Under the pieces are notes generated by a model. That model did no database searches. It was not told the origin of the DNA and saw nothing but the letters and a program-made list of their open reading frames with translations. This document shows positions 10,539-19,670 of a DNA stretch of 64,000 nucleotides, piece after piece (the stretch's first letter is position 1; each line of letters opens with the position of its first letter). The stretch covers positions 124,001 to 188,000 of the forward strand of contig NZ_CP043426.1 in the NCBI RefSeq assembly GCF_008245025.1, given 5' to 3'. Position numbers and translations under genes: made by a program. This DNA is from Campylobacter lari subsp. concheus. Its GTDB lineage: Bacteria > Campylobacterota > Campylobacteria > Campylobacterales > Campylobacteraceae.

Positions 10539-12254
10539 ATGTTTTTGCAAAAAAATTTACAGGCTTTAGAATTTACCAATAAACCCTTACAAGAAAAAAT
10601 TTCATCTTTAAAAAAAGAAAATTTTACAGATATTTTTCCAAGTCAAACACCCTTTGTGCCTTCAAAAGATGATTTGATAAAACCTAATATATTTTTTTGT
10701 GGTATAGGTAATGGACTTTTTTTAAAAAAACTTATAAATAAACATATATTTATTTTTGATAAAGTGGAATTTTTTGCTAATGTTTTAAGCAAGATGGACT
10801 TAAGTCAAGAGCTTGCAAGTGGTAAGATATATCTTTGTGATGTGGAAGAAAAAAGATTAGAAGAATACCTTGTGCTACTTTTTTCGCAAAAAGATTGCTT
10901 TGAGTACTTAGGGCTTTTTAGGCTTTTGCCTTATAGTGAATTTTATAATGATAGTTCTATGTTTGATTTTGTCTATCAAAAATGTTTAGATGTGATAAAA
11001 AGAATAGTAGGAAATGTTGATGTAAGTTTTAAAATGGATGCTAGGATTTATAAACAATTTTTATTTAATCTACCTTTGATTTTGAAAAATATTCCATTTC
11101 AAAAGTTTATTTATGAAAATAAAGGTAAAAATAAAAGTGTTATTGTGGTATGTGCAGGTCCTTCTTTAAACAAACAACTTGAACTTTTAAAAGCAAATCA
11201 AGATGATTATGTGATATTTTCTTTAGATGCTACTTATAAAACTTTACTTAAAAATGAAATTTATCCTGATTTTGTTTTTTCTATGGATATTTATGAAGAA
11301 TGTGCAAGTTTTTATGAAAATTTACCTCAAAATAAAAAAGAACCAATTTATGTTATAAGTTCAGGAGTAGAATATTCTTTAATAAAAATTTTAGAACATA
11401 AAAAAAATAAAATTTTTATTTTAAAAAATTTAGATTACCAGCAAAAATTTAATTTAAATGATTTTGGCTATTTGGATATCGGTATAAATGTAGCACATTT
11501 TGCTTACTCGTTTGCCATAGCTTTGGGATTTACTAATGTAATTATAATAGGTCAAGATTTGGCCTTTAATGAAAATGGAAAATCTCATGCAGATGTAGCT
11601 AACTTTACTTTCCGTGATGAAGAAAAAGTACAACACGAGGCTGTTAAGTTAGATGTTTTAGCTTATGGTAAAATGGGATTTGTTCAAACAAATATAGGAT
11701 GGGATGAGTTTAGAAAAAGACTAGAAGTTTTGTTTTTATCTCATCCTAGTATTAATTTTTATAATGCTACAGAAGGCGGAGCTTTTATAGATTATACTAT
11801 AGAAATTCCTTTTAAAGAAGTTTTATCATTATATAAAGATAAAAAACAAGATTATACACTCCCAAATACCTTAAGTCTTAATAGACAAAATAAATTACTG
11901 AAAAAAACTTTAATACTTTTACAAGAAGATTATTTAGAGTTAAACGCATTAAATCAAAAAGCAAAAAATATTTTAGAAATTTTACAAAATCAAAAAGAAC
12001 TCATTGATGAACACGCATTAAATATCATTTTTGAGTTTAATGAATTATTAGATAAGGCATCGATTTTACAAAGTTTTATGTATAAACCTTTATTTTATCA
12101 TAGAGGTTTTTTTAATGTAAGTTTATATCAAGATCCCCAAGATGCTCTAGTAAAATATATAGATTTTTTAAAAATATTTTTAGAAATTACATCATTAAGT
12201 TTAGAAAGTATGAAAAATTCTATAAATAAATATAAAAGTATTTTAAAACTATAA
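10539..12254 (+). CDS. Motility accessory factor (Maf), DUF115 flagellin glycosylation protein
   Basis: A 571-residue member of the Maf family, thought to transfer pseudaminic or legionaminic acid to Ser/Thr of flagellin before export. The DUF115 (MptE-like Rossmann) core begins near residue 200 with VVCAGPSLNKQL and continues through KNEIYPDFVFSMD, IIIGQDLAFNENGKSHAD and the family signature NATEGGAFIDYT near residue 412. The C-terminal 150 residues are Lys/Leu-rich helices. It is the most divergent of the four copies here: the N-terminal acceptor-side region is shorter and the signature reads GGAF rather than GGAR. It lies immediately upstream of flaA in the same direction, with no terminator visible between them. 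Confidence 0.88.
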   Translation: MFLQKNLQALEFTNKPLQEKISSLKKENFTDIFPSQTPFVPSKDDLIKPNIFFCGIGNGLFLKKLINKHIFIFDKVEFFANVLSKMDLSQELASGKIYLCDVEEKRLEEYLVLLFSQKDCFEYLGLFRLLPYSEFYNDSSMFDFVYQKCLDVIKRIVGNVDVSFKMDARIYKQFLFNLPLILKNIPFQKFIYENKGKNKSVIVVCAGPSLNKQLELLKANQDDYVIFSLDATYKTLLKNEIYPDFVFSMDIYEECASFYENLPQNKKEPIYVISSGVEYSLIKILEHKKNKIFILKNLDYQQKFNLNDFGYLDIGINVAHFAYSFAIALGFTNVIIIGQDLAFNENGKSHADVANFTFRDEEKVQHEAVKLDVLAYGKMGFVQTNIGWDEFRKRLEVLFLSHPSINFYNATEGGAFIDYTIEIPFKEVLSLYKDKKQDYTLPNTLSLNRQNKLLKKTLILLQEDYLELNALNQKAKNILEILQNQKELIDEHALNIIFEFNELLDKASILQSFMYKPLFYHRGFFNVSLYQDPQDALVKYIDFLKIFLEITSLSLESMKNSINKYKSILKL

Positions 12255-12278
12255 ATTTTTTTTATTATATTTCGATAT
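12251..12278 (+). promoter_or_regulatory. Sigma28 (FliA) promoter of flaA
   Basis: The -10 element CGATAT (12273-12278) follows a T-rich spacer of 17 bases after ATAAA (12251-12255). CGATAT is the typical Campylobacter FliA -10 seen before flaA. The predicted start near 12285 puts the leader hairpin at the very 5' end of the mRNA. Confidence 0.75.
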
Positions 12279-12286
12279 AGTCTAAA

Positions 12287-12306
12287 CAACGGCATGGAAG
12301 CGGTTG
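12287..12306 (+). promoter_or_regulatory. flaA leader hairpin with GGA loop (probable CsrA site)
   Basis: CAACGGC (12287-12293) pairs with GCGGTTG (12300-12306) apart from one G-G mismatch, leaving the hexaloop AUGGAA. A GGA in a hairpin loop is the CsrA recognition pattern, and a second GGA lies in the ribosome site AAAAGGATTT just before the ATG. In C. jejuni CsrA, held off by FliW, represses flaA mRNA by binding its leader; the match here is by inspection. Confidence 0.6.
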
Positions 12307-12328
12307 AATTTATTTAAAAGGATTTAAA

Positions 12329-14029
12329 ATGGGATTTCGTATAAATACTAACGTGTCATCTTTGAATGCTCAAAACAACGCAAATTTAAACTCAAGAGCA
12401 TTGGATAATTCTTTGAGCAGACTTAGCTCAGGTCTTAGAATCAACTCTGCAGCTGATGATGCTTCGGGTATGGCTATAGCTGATAGCTTAAGATCACAAG
12501 CTAACACTTTAGGTCAAGCTATAAGCAATGGTAATGATGCTTTAGGTATTTTACAAACAGCAGATAAGGCTATGGATGAGCAGCTTAAAATCTTAGATAC
12601 TATCAAAGTAAAAGCTACTCAAGCAGCACAAGATGGTCAAAGCACTAAAACAAGAAACATGCTTCAAGCTGATATTAACCGTTTGATGGAACAACTTGAT
12701 AACATAGCAAATCAAACTTCATTTAATGGTAAGCAGTTATTAAGCGGTGGTTTTGTTAATCAAGAATTTCAAATAGGCTCACAATCAAATCAATCTGTTA
12801 AAGCAAGTATTGGTTCAACTCAAAGTTCTAAAATCGGTGTAACAAGATTTGAAACAGGTTCTCAGGCAAAAGAAAGTGGTGTAGCACAACTTACTATTAA
12901 AAATTACAATGGTATAGATGATTTTAAATTCCAACCTGTAGTTATTTCTACTTCAGTAGGAACAGGTCTTGGTGCTTTAGCTGAAGAGATTAACAGAGTA
13001 GCTGATATAACAGGAGTAAGAGCAAATTTCTTAGTAGAAACTACTGGTGTTGGTCCTATGAAAGCAGGAAAAACTGGGCAAGATTTTACCATAAATGGGG
13101 TAAGAATTGGTGAAGTTGAATATAAAGATGGTGATGAAAATGGAGCTTTAATCTCAGCTATTAATTCAGTAAAAGATACTACAGGTGTAGAAGCTTCTAA
13201 GGATGAAAATGGAAGACTTGTTTTAACTTCAAGAGATGGTAGAGGTATAGAGATTACTGGCGATATGGGTCCTGGATCTGGTATTAGAAAACAAGATTAT
13301 ACAAATTATGGTCGTTTGTCTTTGATTAAAAACGATGGTAAAGATATTTTAATCTCAGGAACTGGACTATCTCATATGGGTATGGGAGCTGCTGATATGA
13401 TTTCTCAAGCTTCTGTGTCTTTAAGAGAGTCAAAAGGAACTATCGATACCAATGTTGCTGATGCTATGGGTTTTAATGCCTATAAAGGTGGTGGTAAAAT
13501 GATAGTTACCCATGGAACTGTTTCTGCTTGGATGAGTGAGCAAGGTGGAATGAGTGATGGCTCTGGTTTTTCTATAGGTAGCGGTAAAAATTATTCTGCT
13601 ATTTATGAAAACAATCTTGCTTTTGTAACAGCTTTTTCAGCTGCTTTTGGTGTAAGTGCTAAAGGGGATGGAACTTCCCAATTTGCTAATTTTGCTTTGA
13701 CTGCTAGTATAGCAGCTAAAGATCAACAAGCCGGTGTTACTACACTTAAGGGTGCTATGGCTGTGATGGATATAGCTGAAACTGCTATTACTAATCTTGA
13801 TAAAATCAGAGCTGACATTGGTTCAGTGCAAAATCAAATCACAGCTACACTTAATAACATCAGTGTAACTCAAGTAAATATTAAATCAGCTGAATCAACT
13901 ATCAGAGATGTAGACTTTGCAGCAGAAAGTGCAAACTTTGCTAAATATAATATTTTAGCTCAAAGTGGTTCTTATGCTATGAGTCAGGCTAATGCTGTAC
14001 AACAAAATGTAATGAGATTATTACAATAG
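12329..14029 (+). CDS. flaA: Flagellin A (sigma28-driven major flagellin)
   Basis: Flagellin, the filament subunit, exported through the flagellar type III apparatus and polymerised outside the cell. The 566 residues have the conserved D0/D1 coiled-coil ends ([19 protein letters not shown] near 30-48 and [15 protein letters not shown] at the C-terminus) around a variable D2/D3 centre rich in Ser, Thr and Gly, the region that is O-glycosylated with pseudaminic acid relatives. The upstream FliA promoter, first position in the pair and strong ribosome site AAAAGGA mark it as flaA. Large blocks are nearly identical to flaB, including about 450 bases in the centre. Confidence 0.95.
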   Translation: MGFRINTNVSSLNAQNNANLNSRALDNSLSRLSSGLRINSAADDASGMAIADSLRSQANTLGQAISNGNDALGILQTADKAMDEQLKILDTIKVKATQAAQDGQSTKTRNMLQADINRLMEQLDNIANQTSFNGKQLLSGGFVNQEFQIGSQSNQSVKASIGSTQSSKIGVTRFETGSQAKESGVAQLTIKNYNGIDDFKFQPVVISTSVGTGLGALAEEINRVADITGVRANFLVETTGVGPMKAGKTGQDFTINGVRIGEVEYKDGDENGALISAINSVKDTTGVEASKDENGRLVLTSRDGRGIEITGDMGPGSGIRKQDYTNYGRLSLIKNDGKDILISGTGLSHMGMGAADMISQASVSLRESKGTIDTNVADAMGFNAYKGGGKMIVTHGTVSAWMSEQGGMSDGSGFSIGSGKNYSAIYENNLAFVTAFSAAFGVSAKGDGTSQFANFALTASIAAKDQQAGVTTLKGAMAVMDIAETAITNLDKIRADIGSVQNQITATLNNISVTQVNIKSAESTIRDVDFAAESANFAKYNILAQSGSYAMSQANAVQQNVMRLLQ

Positions 14030-14037
14030 TTAAAATC

Positions 14038-14070
14038 AAAACACCTTGATATCCAAGGTGTTTTGATCTA
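14038..14070 (+). terminator. flaA terminator
   Basis: An 11-bp perfect stem (14038-14048 pairs with 14054-14064) with a five-base loop ATATC; the right arm ends in TTTT. It starts eight bases after the flaA stop and separates flaA from the flaB promoter. Confidence 0.8.
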
Positions 14071-14128
14071 AAACATTCTAAAACATTCTAAAACATTCTA
14101 AAACATTCTAAAACATTCTAAAACATTC
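14069..14128 (+). repeat. Six perfect tandem copies of a 10-bp unit
   Basis: TAAAACATTC is repeated six times without a mismatch between the flaA terminator and the flaB sigma54 promoter, ending about nine bases before the -24 GG. The period is close to one DNA helical turn. Confidence 0.97.
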
Positions 14129-14136
14129 TTTAAATT

Positions 14137-14153
14137 TGGAACATTTGTTGCTT
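14137..14153 (+). promoter_or_regulatory. Sigma54 (RpoN) promoter of flaB
   Basis: TGGAACATTTGTTGCTT carries the invariant GG (14138-14139) and GC (14150-14151) separated by exactly 10 bases, the -24/-12 arrangement. The predicted start near 14163 leaves a leader of about 26 bases before the flaB ATG at 14189. In Campylobacter this class is activated by FlgS/FlgR. Confidence 0.88.
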
Positions 14154-14188
14154 TTGCAAATATAAGCAATTTATTGAAAGGATTTAAA

Positions 14189-15889
14189 ATGGGTTTTAGA
14201 ATAAACACCAACATAGGTGCAATGAATGCACATGCAAATTCAACTATCACAGCAAGAGAGTTAGATAAATCTTTATCAAGACTTAGCTCAGGTCTTAGAA
14301 TCAACTCTGCAGCTGATGATGCTTCAGGTATGGCTATAGCTGATAGTTTAAGATCACAAGCTGCTACTTTAGGTCAAGCTATTAATAATGGTAATGATGC
14401 TATAGGTATTTTACAAACAGCAGATAAGGCTATGGATGAGCAGCTTAAAATCTTAGATACTATCAAAGTAAAAGCTACTCAAGCAGCACAAGATGGTCAA
14501 AGCACTAAAACAAGAAACATGCTTCAAGCTGATATTAACCGTTTGATGGAAGAGCTTGATAATATAGCCAATACCACAGCATTTAACGGCAAACAACTTC
14601 TAAGTGGAAATTTTGTTAATCAAGAATTTCAACTAGGCTCACAATCAAACCAAACAGTAAAAGCTTCTATAGGTCCAACTCAAAGTTCTAAAATCGGTGT
14701 AACAAGATTTGAAACAGGTTCTCAGGCTAAAGAAAGTGGCGTAGCACAACTTACTATTAAAAATTACAATGGTGTAGATGATTTTAAATTCCAACCTGTA
14801 GTTATTTCTACTTCAGTAGGAACAGGTCTTGGTGCTTTAGCTGAAGAGATTAACAGAGTAGCTGATATAACAGGAGTAAGAGCAAATTTCTTAGTGGAAA
14901 CCACTGGTGTTGGTCCTATGAAAGCAGGAACTACAAGTGATGATTTTAAAATAAATGGTGTGACTATAGGTAAGATAGAATATCAAGATAGTGATCAAAA
15001 TGGAGCCTTGGTAGCAGCTATTAATTCAGTAAAAGATAGCACAGGTGTAGAAGCTTCAAGAGATGAAAACGGAAGACTTGTTTTAACTTCAAGAGATGGT
15101 AGAGGTATAGAGATTACTGGTGATATGGGTCCTGGATCTGGTATTAGAAAACAAGATTATACAAATTATGGTCGTTTATCTTTAGTAAAGAACGATGGTA
15201 AAGATATTTTAATCTCAGGATCTGGACTTAGTGCTATAGGTATGGGGACTACTGATATGATTTCTCAAGCTTCTGTGTCTTTAAGAGAGTCAAAAGGAAG
15301 AATCGATACCAATGTTGCTGATGCTATGGGTTTTAATGCCTATAAAGGTGGTGGTAAAATGATAGTTACCCATGGAACTGTTTCTGCTTGGATGAGTGAG
15401 CAAGGTGGAATGAGTGATGGCTCTGGTTTTTCTATAGGTAGCGGTAAAAATTATTCTGCTATTTATGAAAACAATCTTGCTTTTGTAACAGCTTTTTCAG
15501 CTGCTTTTGGTGTAAGTGCTAAAGGGGATGGAACTTCCCAATTTGCTAATTTTGCTTTGACTGCTAGTATAGCAGCTAAAGATCAAACTCCAGGTGTTAC
15601 CACACTTAAGGGTGCTATGGCTGTGATGGATATAGTAGAAACTGCTACAGCAAATTTAGATGCTATCAGAGCTGACATTGGTGCAGTACAAAATCAAATC
15701 ACAGCTACACTTAATAATATCAGTGTAACTCAAGTAAATATCAAATCAGCTGAATCAACCATCAGGGATGTAGACTTTGCAGCAGAAAGTGCAAACTTTT
15801 CTAAGTATAATATCTTAGCTCAAAGTGGTTCTTATGCTATGAGTCAGGCTAATGCTGTGCAACAAAATGTTCTAAAACTTTTACAATAA
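14189..15889 (+). CDS. flaB: Flagellin B (sigma54-driven minor flagellin)
   Basis: The second flagellin, 566 residues, exactly as long as FlaA and with the same D0/D1 ends and Ser/Thr/Gly-rich glycosylated centre. Differences from FlaA cluster in short patches: the first 30 residues, around residues 205-245, and the D1 return helix. I chose ATG 14189 with ribosome site AAAGGATTT; a TTG fifteen bases upstream lacks support and would add residues never seen in flagellins. The sigma54 promoter places it in the hook-stage class, so FlaB is expected near the hook-proximal filament. Followed by a strong terminator. Confidence 0.95.
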   Translation: MGFRINTNIGAMNAHANSTITARELDKSLSRLSSGLRINSAADDASGMAIADSLRSQAATLGQAINNGNDAIGILQTADKAMDEQLKILDTIKVKATQAAQDGQSTKTRNMLQADINRLMEELDNIANTTAFNGKQLLSGNFVNQEFQLGSQSNQTVKASIGPTQSSKIGVTRFETGSQAKESGVAQLTIKNYNGVDDFKFQPVVISTSVGTGLGALAEEINRVADITGVRANFLVETTGVGPMKAGTTSDDFKINGVTIGKIEYQDSDQNGALVAAINSVKDSTGVEASRDENGRLVLTSRDGRGIEITGDMGPGSGIRKQDYTNYGRLSLVKNDGKDILISGSGLSAIGMGTTDMISQASVSLRESKGRIDTNVADAMGFNAYKGGGKMIVTHGTVSAWMSEQGGMSDGSGFSIGSGKNYSAIYENNLAFVTAFSAAFGVSAKGDGTSQFANFALTASIAAKDQTPGVTTLKGAMAVMDIVETATANLDAIRADIGAVQNQITATLNNISVTQVNIKSAESTIRDVDFAAESANFSKYNILAQSGSYAMSQANAVQQNVLKLLQ

Positions 15890-15895
15890 ATCCAA

Positions 15896-15921
15896 AAAGT
15901 GGGTAGTATAATACCCACTTT
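15896..15921. terminator. Bidirectional terminator between flaB and a Maf gene
   Basis: AAAGTGGGTA (15896-15905) pairs with TACCCACTTT (15912-15921), loop GTATAA. A-rich sequence on the left and TTTATTTATATT on the right give weak U-tracts in both directions, serving the convergent flaB and the left-going gene that ends at 15924. Confidence 0.75.
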
Positions 15922-15923
15922 AT

Positions 15924-17804
15924 TTATATTAATTTTCTTTTTTCTAAGATATCTTGCAAAGGTATGATGGCTATTTTTAAAGCTTTTCCTTGAACAAAAG
16001 CTAATTCACTAATCTCTTCCAACCAAGACTTATGTGCTGTAATCCAAGCAACGAGTTTGTTTTGTTTATCATTTTCATTATGCATAGGACTAACATAAAT
16101 TTTTGAAAAATTACTTTCAAGGTGAAATAACGAAGGACTTAAAACTTCTCGCAAGAAAATATATTTATTGCTTTCTAATACCTCTTTTAAATGATCTATT
16201 TTTGTGTTTAATTCATGTAAAGTGTAGCGTTTTTTACCTTGATAATTTAACTCTTTGTGTAATTTTTTACAAATTTTCAAAAAATTCTCATTGGCTTTTA
16301 TATTGGTTTTGATTTGTTTATAAGCTTTTAGCATAAGATCTTGACTATCTTTGCGTTTTGGTGGATTTAGTTTTGCAAAAGGTCTTTTTATATCATCTTT
16401 TAAAAGATCTTTGCAAAGCTCTTTAAAAGGCTTTTCTATAGTTCCTTCTATCCTAGCTCCACCTTCTGTAGCATTATAAATTTTTGCTTTTGTTTGTTGA
16501 TGAAATAAACCTTCAAAAATTTGTTTAAATAGTATCCAAACTTCAGAACTTTGCACATAGCCTTTTCCTCCATAAGCTAAGGTTTCATATTTGCCATGAT
16601 CGCGTTCAAAATCTCCTTCATGATAACTTTCATGGATAAATCCTTCACTATGGGTTTTACCATTATCACTATAAGCTAAATCTTGTCCTATTAAAATGAT
16701 ATTTTCATGTCCTAGCAAAAGAGCTAATTCATAGTTTAAATGAGCTACGCTCATACCCCCGCTTACATATCCAAATTCATGTAGTCCTAAAGAATAAGCA
16801 AAAGGTAAAGATCTTGAAACTAAAATATACTTTCGTTTATTTTTTTCTAAAAATTTTATAGTATCTTTATATACCAAAGATACTAAAATAAAAGTTATAT
16901 CTTTATCAAAATCTCCAAAATCATTATCAAAACATTTTGAAGTAACATCATCTCTTTCTAACATACAAACATAATCAGGTTTTATTCCATTTTGCGCTAG
17001 TATGGGGTAAGCACTATCAGCGCAAAAAATAGTTGCCTTATTTGCATATTTTTTAAGTAAAGGAAGTTGTTTTTGTAGTGATGGTCCTGTAGCTACTAAA
17101 ATAGCATTTTTACTTTTATTTGATCTTTTTTTCTTAAGCTCGTTAAAGCTTGGATGGGTAAGCATTTTTGGAAGGTTTAATACAAATTGTTCTATACCCT
17201 GCATAGCATCTATAGGGTCATTTCCTCTTCTTAAAGCAATGTTTTTAATAACCTTAGAATTTAGGGTATTTATACTTCTAATTTCATCTTTTTGTCTTTC
17301 TTCATAAAAATCACAATGAATATGTAAAGTATAAGTTTTTAAGAATAAATTTAAAAAAGAACACAACATATCAGCTTTTGTATAATTAAACTCTTTTGTA
17401 TGAACTACAATTAATCTGCCTTTTAAAAGTTCTTTGGAAAAATCTATCATATTAAAAACTAAAAATATTAATTCTATATCTTTCTCATAGATTATAATTC
17501 TTTTATGTTCTTCGTTTGCAAGTAAACTTTTATAAAAAATTCCATTACCTAAACCGTAAAAAAACAAAACAGGATACCTTAGGTATTCTTCGTTAAATAG
17601 TTTAATTTTTTCTTGTAATTCTTTTAAAGGATCTTTGTATAAATTTTTTATATTTTTATAACATATGTTGCAGTTTAAAGGATCTTTATCAAAAACATAA
17701 ATATAATCTTTAGCTTCTTTTATTCTACTTAATCTTCTTTTGAGTGCTTGATATTCACTTCCTTTTAAGGCTTTGATATTTTTCTTAAAAATCTCTGTTT
17801 TCAT
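15924..17804 (-). CDS. Motility accessory factor (Maf), DUF115 family
   Basis: A 626-residue Maf paralogue, probable flagellin nonulosonate transferase. The N-terminal third holds the NTP-binding-like region (YPVLFFYGLGNGIFYKSL near residue 77); the DUF115 core starts near residue 236 with VATGPSLQKQLPLL and includes CADSAYPILAQNGIKPDY, GGMSVAHLNYELALLLG, ILIGQDLAYSDNGKTHSEG and YNATEGGARIEGT. The C-terminus is helical and Lys-rich. It ends three bases from the flaB terminator and is transcribed towards it. A CGATAT sequence about 30 bases upstream suggests FliA control. It is the first of three same-direction copies but each has its own short upstream gap. Confidence 0.92.
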   Translation of the reverse strand: MKTEIFKKNIKALKGSEYQALKRRLSRIKEAKDYIYVFDKDPLNCNICYKNIKNLYKDPLKELQEKIKLFNEEYLRYPVLFFYGLGNGIFYKSLLANEEHKRIIIYEKDIELIFLVFNMIDFSKELLKGRLIVVHTKEFNYTKADMLCSFLNLFLKTYTLHIHCDFYEERQKDEIRSINTLNSKVIKNIALRRGNDPIDAMQGIEQFVLNLPKMLTHPSFNELKKKRSNKSKNAILVATGPSLQKQLPLLKKYANKATIFCADSAYPILAQNGIKPDYVCMLERDDVTSKCFDNDFGDFDKDITFILVSLVYKDTIKFLEKNKRKYILVSRSLPFAYSLGLHEFGYVSGGMSVAHLNYELALLLGHENIILIGQDLAYSDNGKTHSEGFIHESYHEGDFERDHGKYETLAYGGKGYVQSSEVWILFKQIFEGLFHQQTKAKIYNATEGGARIEGTIEKPFKELCKDLLKDDIKRPFAKLNPPKRKDSQDLMLKAYKQIKTNIKANENFLKICKKLHKELNYQGKKRYTLHELNTKIDHLKEVLESNKYIFLREVLSPSLFHLESNFSKIYVSPMHNENDKQNKLVAWITAHKSWLEEISELAFVQGKALKIAIIPLQDILEKRKLI

Positions 17805-17831
17805 TTTTATCCTTATGTTGATTAAAGAATG

Positions 17832-17837
17832 ATATCG
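17832..17837 (-). promoter_or_regulatory. Candidate sigma28 -10 element before a Maf gene
   Basis: On the minus strand CGATAT, identical to the flaA -10, lies 28 bases before the ATG at 17804, with AAGGATAAAA as ribosome site between. The -35 side is only A/T-rich, so this is tentative. Confidence 0.4.
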
Positions 17838-17876
17838 TCTTTTTTTATAATTTTTTTATTAAAATATTTATATTGT

Positions 17877-19610
17877 TTATTTTAAATTTTCTTTGATGGT
17901 TTCGCTATATTTTTCTATATATAAAATAATTTCTTCAAAAAAATCAATTTGTTGAGCTAAAAAAACTTCCACATTTTGATCTTTTTCAACCTTGTGTTTT
18001 AAAACCTCACATTCATTTTGAAAATATCTAGCTTGTAAAATATCTGAAAAAAAATCCATTTTTGGGAGTTTAATTCTCAGTTTTTCTAGTTTTTCTAAAT
18101 TTTTTTCTATGATAGCTTTTTTACATTCATTAACGAATATATCGCATTGTTTTGTTTGTTTGATGAGCTTTTCTTTGCATTGTTTAATTTTTTTTTGTGG
18201 ATTTTTTGGTTTTGTTAAAGTAGTTTTTTTGTTAATTTTTTCTTTTAAGAGTTCTTCGCAAAGCTCTTTAAAAGGTCTTTCTATAGTTCCTTCTATCCTA
18301 GCTCCACCTTCAGTGGCATTGTAAGTTTTTATTTTTAATATATCTCTAGCTAAAGCTATATCTTTTTCAAAACTTTTTAGAAATAAATACCATGTGAGTT
18401 GAGTTTTTACTTCGCCATTTCCTCCATAAGCACAAATTTTTTTATAAATGACTTCCTCATCTCCTTGGTCTCCATATAAATGCTCTTTTGGATGGGATTT
18501 TCCATCATCACTATAAGCTAGATCTTGTCCTATTAAAATGATATTTTTAAATCTTAAAGCTCCAGCAAATTCATAAGCCATATTGGCTACACTCATACCA
18601 TTTCCCAAAAAACCATATTCATTTAAACCAAGTTTACTCTCAAAAAATAAAGGTCTCAAAACCAACATATAATTTCTATTATTTTTTTCTAAGTATTTTA
18701 TAGTATTTGGGTGAGTTAAAGAAGCAATGATAAATAAAATATCTTTATCAAAATCACCAAAATCATTATTAAAAAATTCACTTGTAAAATCTACTCTTTC
18801 CAATGAAAAAACATAATCAGGTTTAATTCCTTCTTTTGCTAAAATAGCATAGGAACTATCAGCACAGAAAATCACAGCATTTTCTTGGTATTCTTTTAAA
18901 AGAGCTAATTGTTTAGTTAAAGATGGTCCTGTTGAAACTATGATAGCATTTGTTGCTTTTTCTTTTTTATCTTTTAATAAATTTTTAAATGGTGTGTGTG
19001 TGATGATTTTTTCAAGATTAATAATATTATGTTTGATCCCAATCAAAGCATCTTTTGGATCATTTCCACGAGCTAGCATTAAAGTTTTTATTATATTTAA
19101 TAAAATTTGTATAACATTTTGTGCATTTGATGTGTAGAAATTAATATAAAATTCATTATAAAATTGAAAATTAAAAATTTTTAATGTATATTTGATTTGG
19201 GGATAGTTAAATAAAACTTTCAATTGAGCGGTATTGACATTGGGCGTAAAAAATAAAATAAGCTTTTCTTTTCTAAGAAATGAGGTAAAATCATTTAAAT
19301 GAAAAGCTAAATATAAAATTTCTAATTCTTCTTCAAAAATAACGATATGTTTTAAATGTTGATTTTTTAAAAGTTCTATAAAAAATTTTCCATCGCCAAA
19401 GCCATAAAAAAACAATACAGGATATAGTTGAAATTTTTCAAAATCAAAAGAATGATTTTCATCTAAATAAATTTGATTTTGTGTATCAAAAATTTTATTA
19501 TTTCTAAGTTGAAATCTTTGAATTTTGTTTAATTTTCTTAACTCATAAGCTAATATTTGATCAACTTCAAAAAGAGCTTGTGTGTTTTTTAGAAATAATT
19601 CTTTATTCAT
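17877..19610 (-). CDS. Motility accessory factor (Maf), DUF115 family
   Basis: A 577-residue Maf paralogue, the shortest of the three left-going copies. The DUF115 core carries IVSTGPSLTKQLALL near residue 224, CADSSYAILAKEGIKPDY, GNGMSVANMAYEFAGAL, ILIGQDLAYSDDGKSHPKE and YNATEGGARIEGT. The N-terminal region has the YPVLFFYGFGDGKFF phrase shared with its neighbours, and the C-terminus is a Lys-rich helical tail shorter than in the 626- and 640-residue copies. Probable role is flagellin glycosylation; which sugar or which serines cannot be told. A TATAAT-like box (19633-19638, minus strand) stands 23 bases before the ATG. Confidence 0.92.
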   Translation of the reverse strand: MNKELFLKNTQALFEVDQILAYELRKLNKIQRFQLRNNKIFDTQNQIYLDENHSFDFEKFQLYPVLFFYGFGDGKFFIELLKNQHLKHIVIFEEELEILYLAFHLNDFTSFLRKEKLILFFTPNVNTAQLKVLFNYPQIKYTLKIFNFQFYNEFYINFYTSNAQNVIQILLNIIKTLMLARGNDPKDALIGIKHNIINLEKIITHTPFKNLLKDKKEKATNAIIVSTGPSLTKQLALLKEYQENAVIFCADSSYAILAKEGIKPDYVFSLERVDFTSEFFNNDFGDFDKDILFIIASLTHPNTIKYLEKNNRNYMLVLRPLFFESKLGLNEYGFLGNGMSVANMAYEFAGALRFKNIILIGQDLAYSDDGKSHPKEHLYGDQGDEEVIYKKICAYGGNGEVKTQLTWYLFLKSFEKDIALARDILKIKTYNATEGGARIEGTIERPFKELCEELLKEKINKKTTLTKPKNPQKKIKQCKEKLIKQTKQCDIFVNECKKAIIEKNLEKLEKLRIKLPKMDFFSDILQARYFQNECEVLKHKVEKDQNVEVFLAQQIDFFEEIILYIEKYSETIKENLK

Positions 19611-19670
19611 TTAAAATCCAAATTTTTATTTTATTATATCAAATCTACTATTTTATACAAAATAAAATTA

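Noticed and set aside
14069..14128. CRISPR array or replication iterons
   Set aside because: Units are 10 bp with no spacers, and no cas or replication genes are nearby; the place is a promoter region.
14174..14188. TTG start adding five residues to FlaB
   Set aside because: It precedes and includes the ribosome site AAAGGA; flagellins start MGFRINTN.
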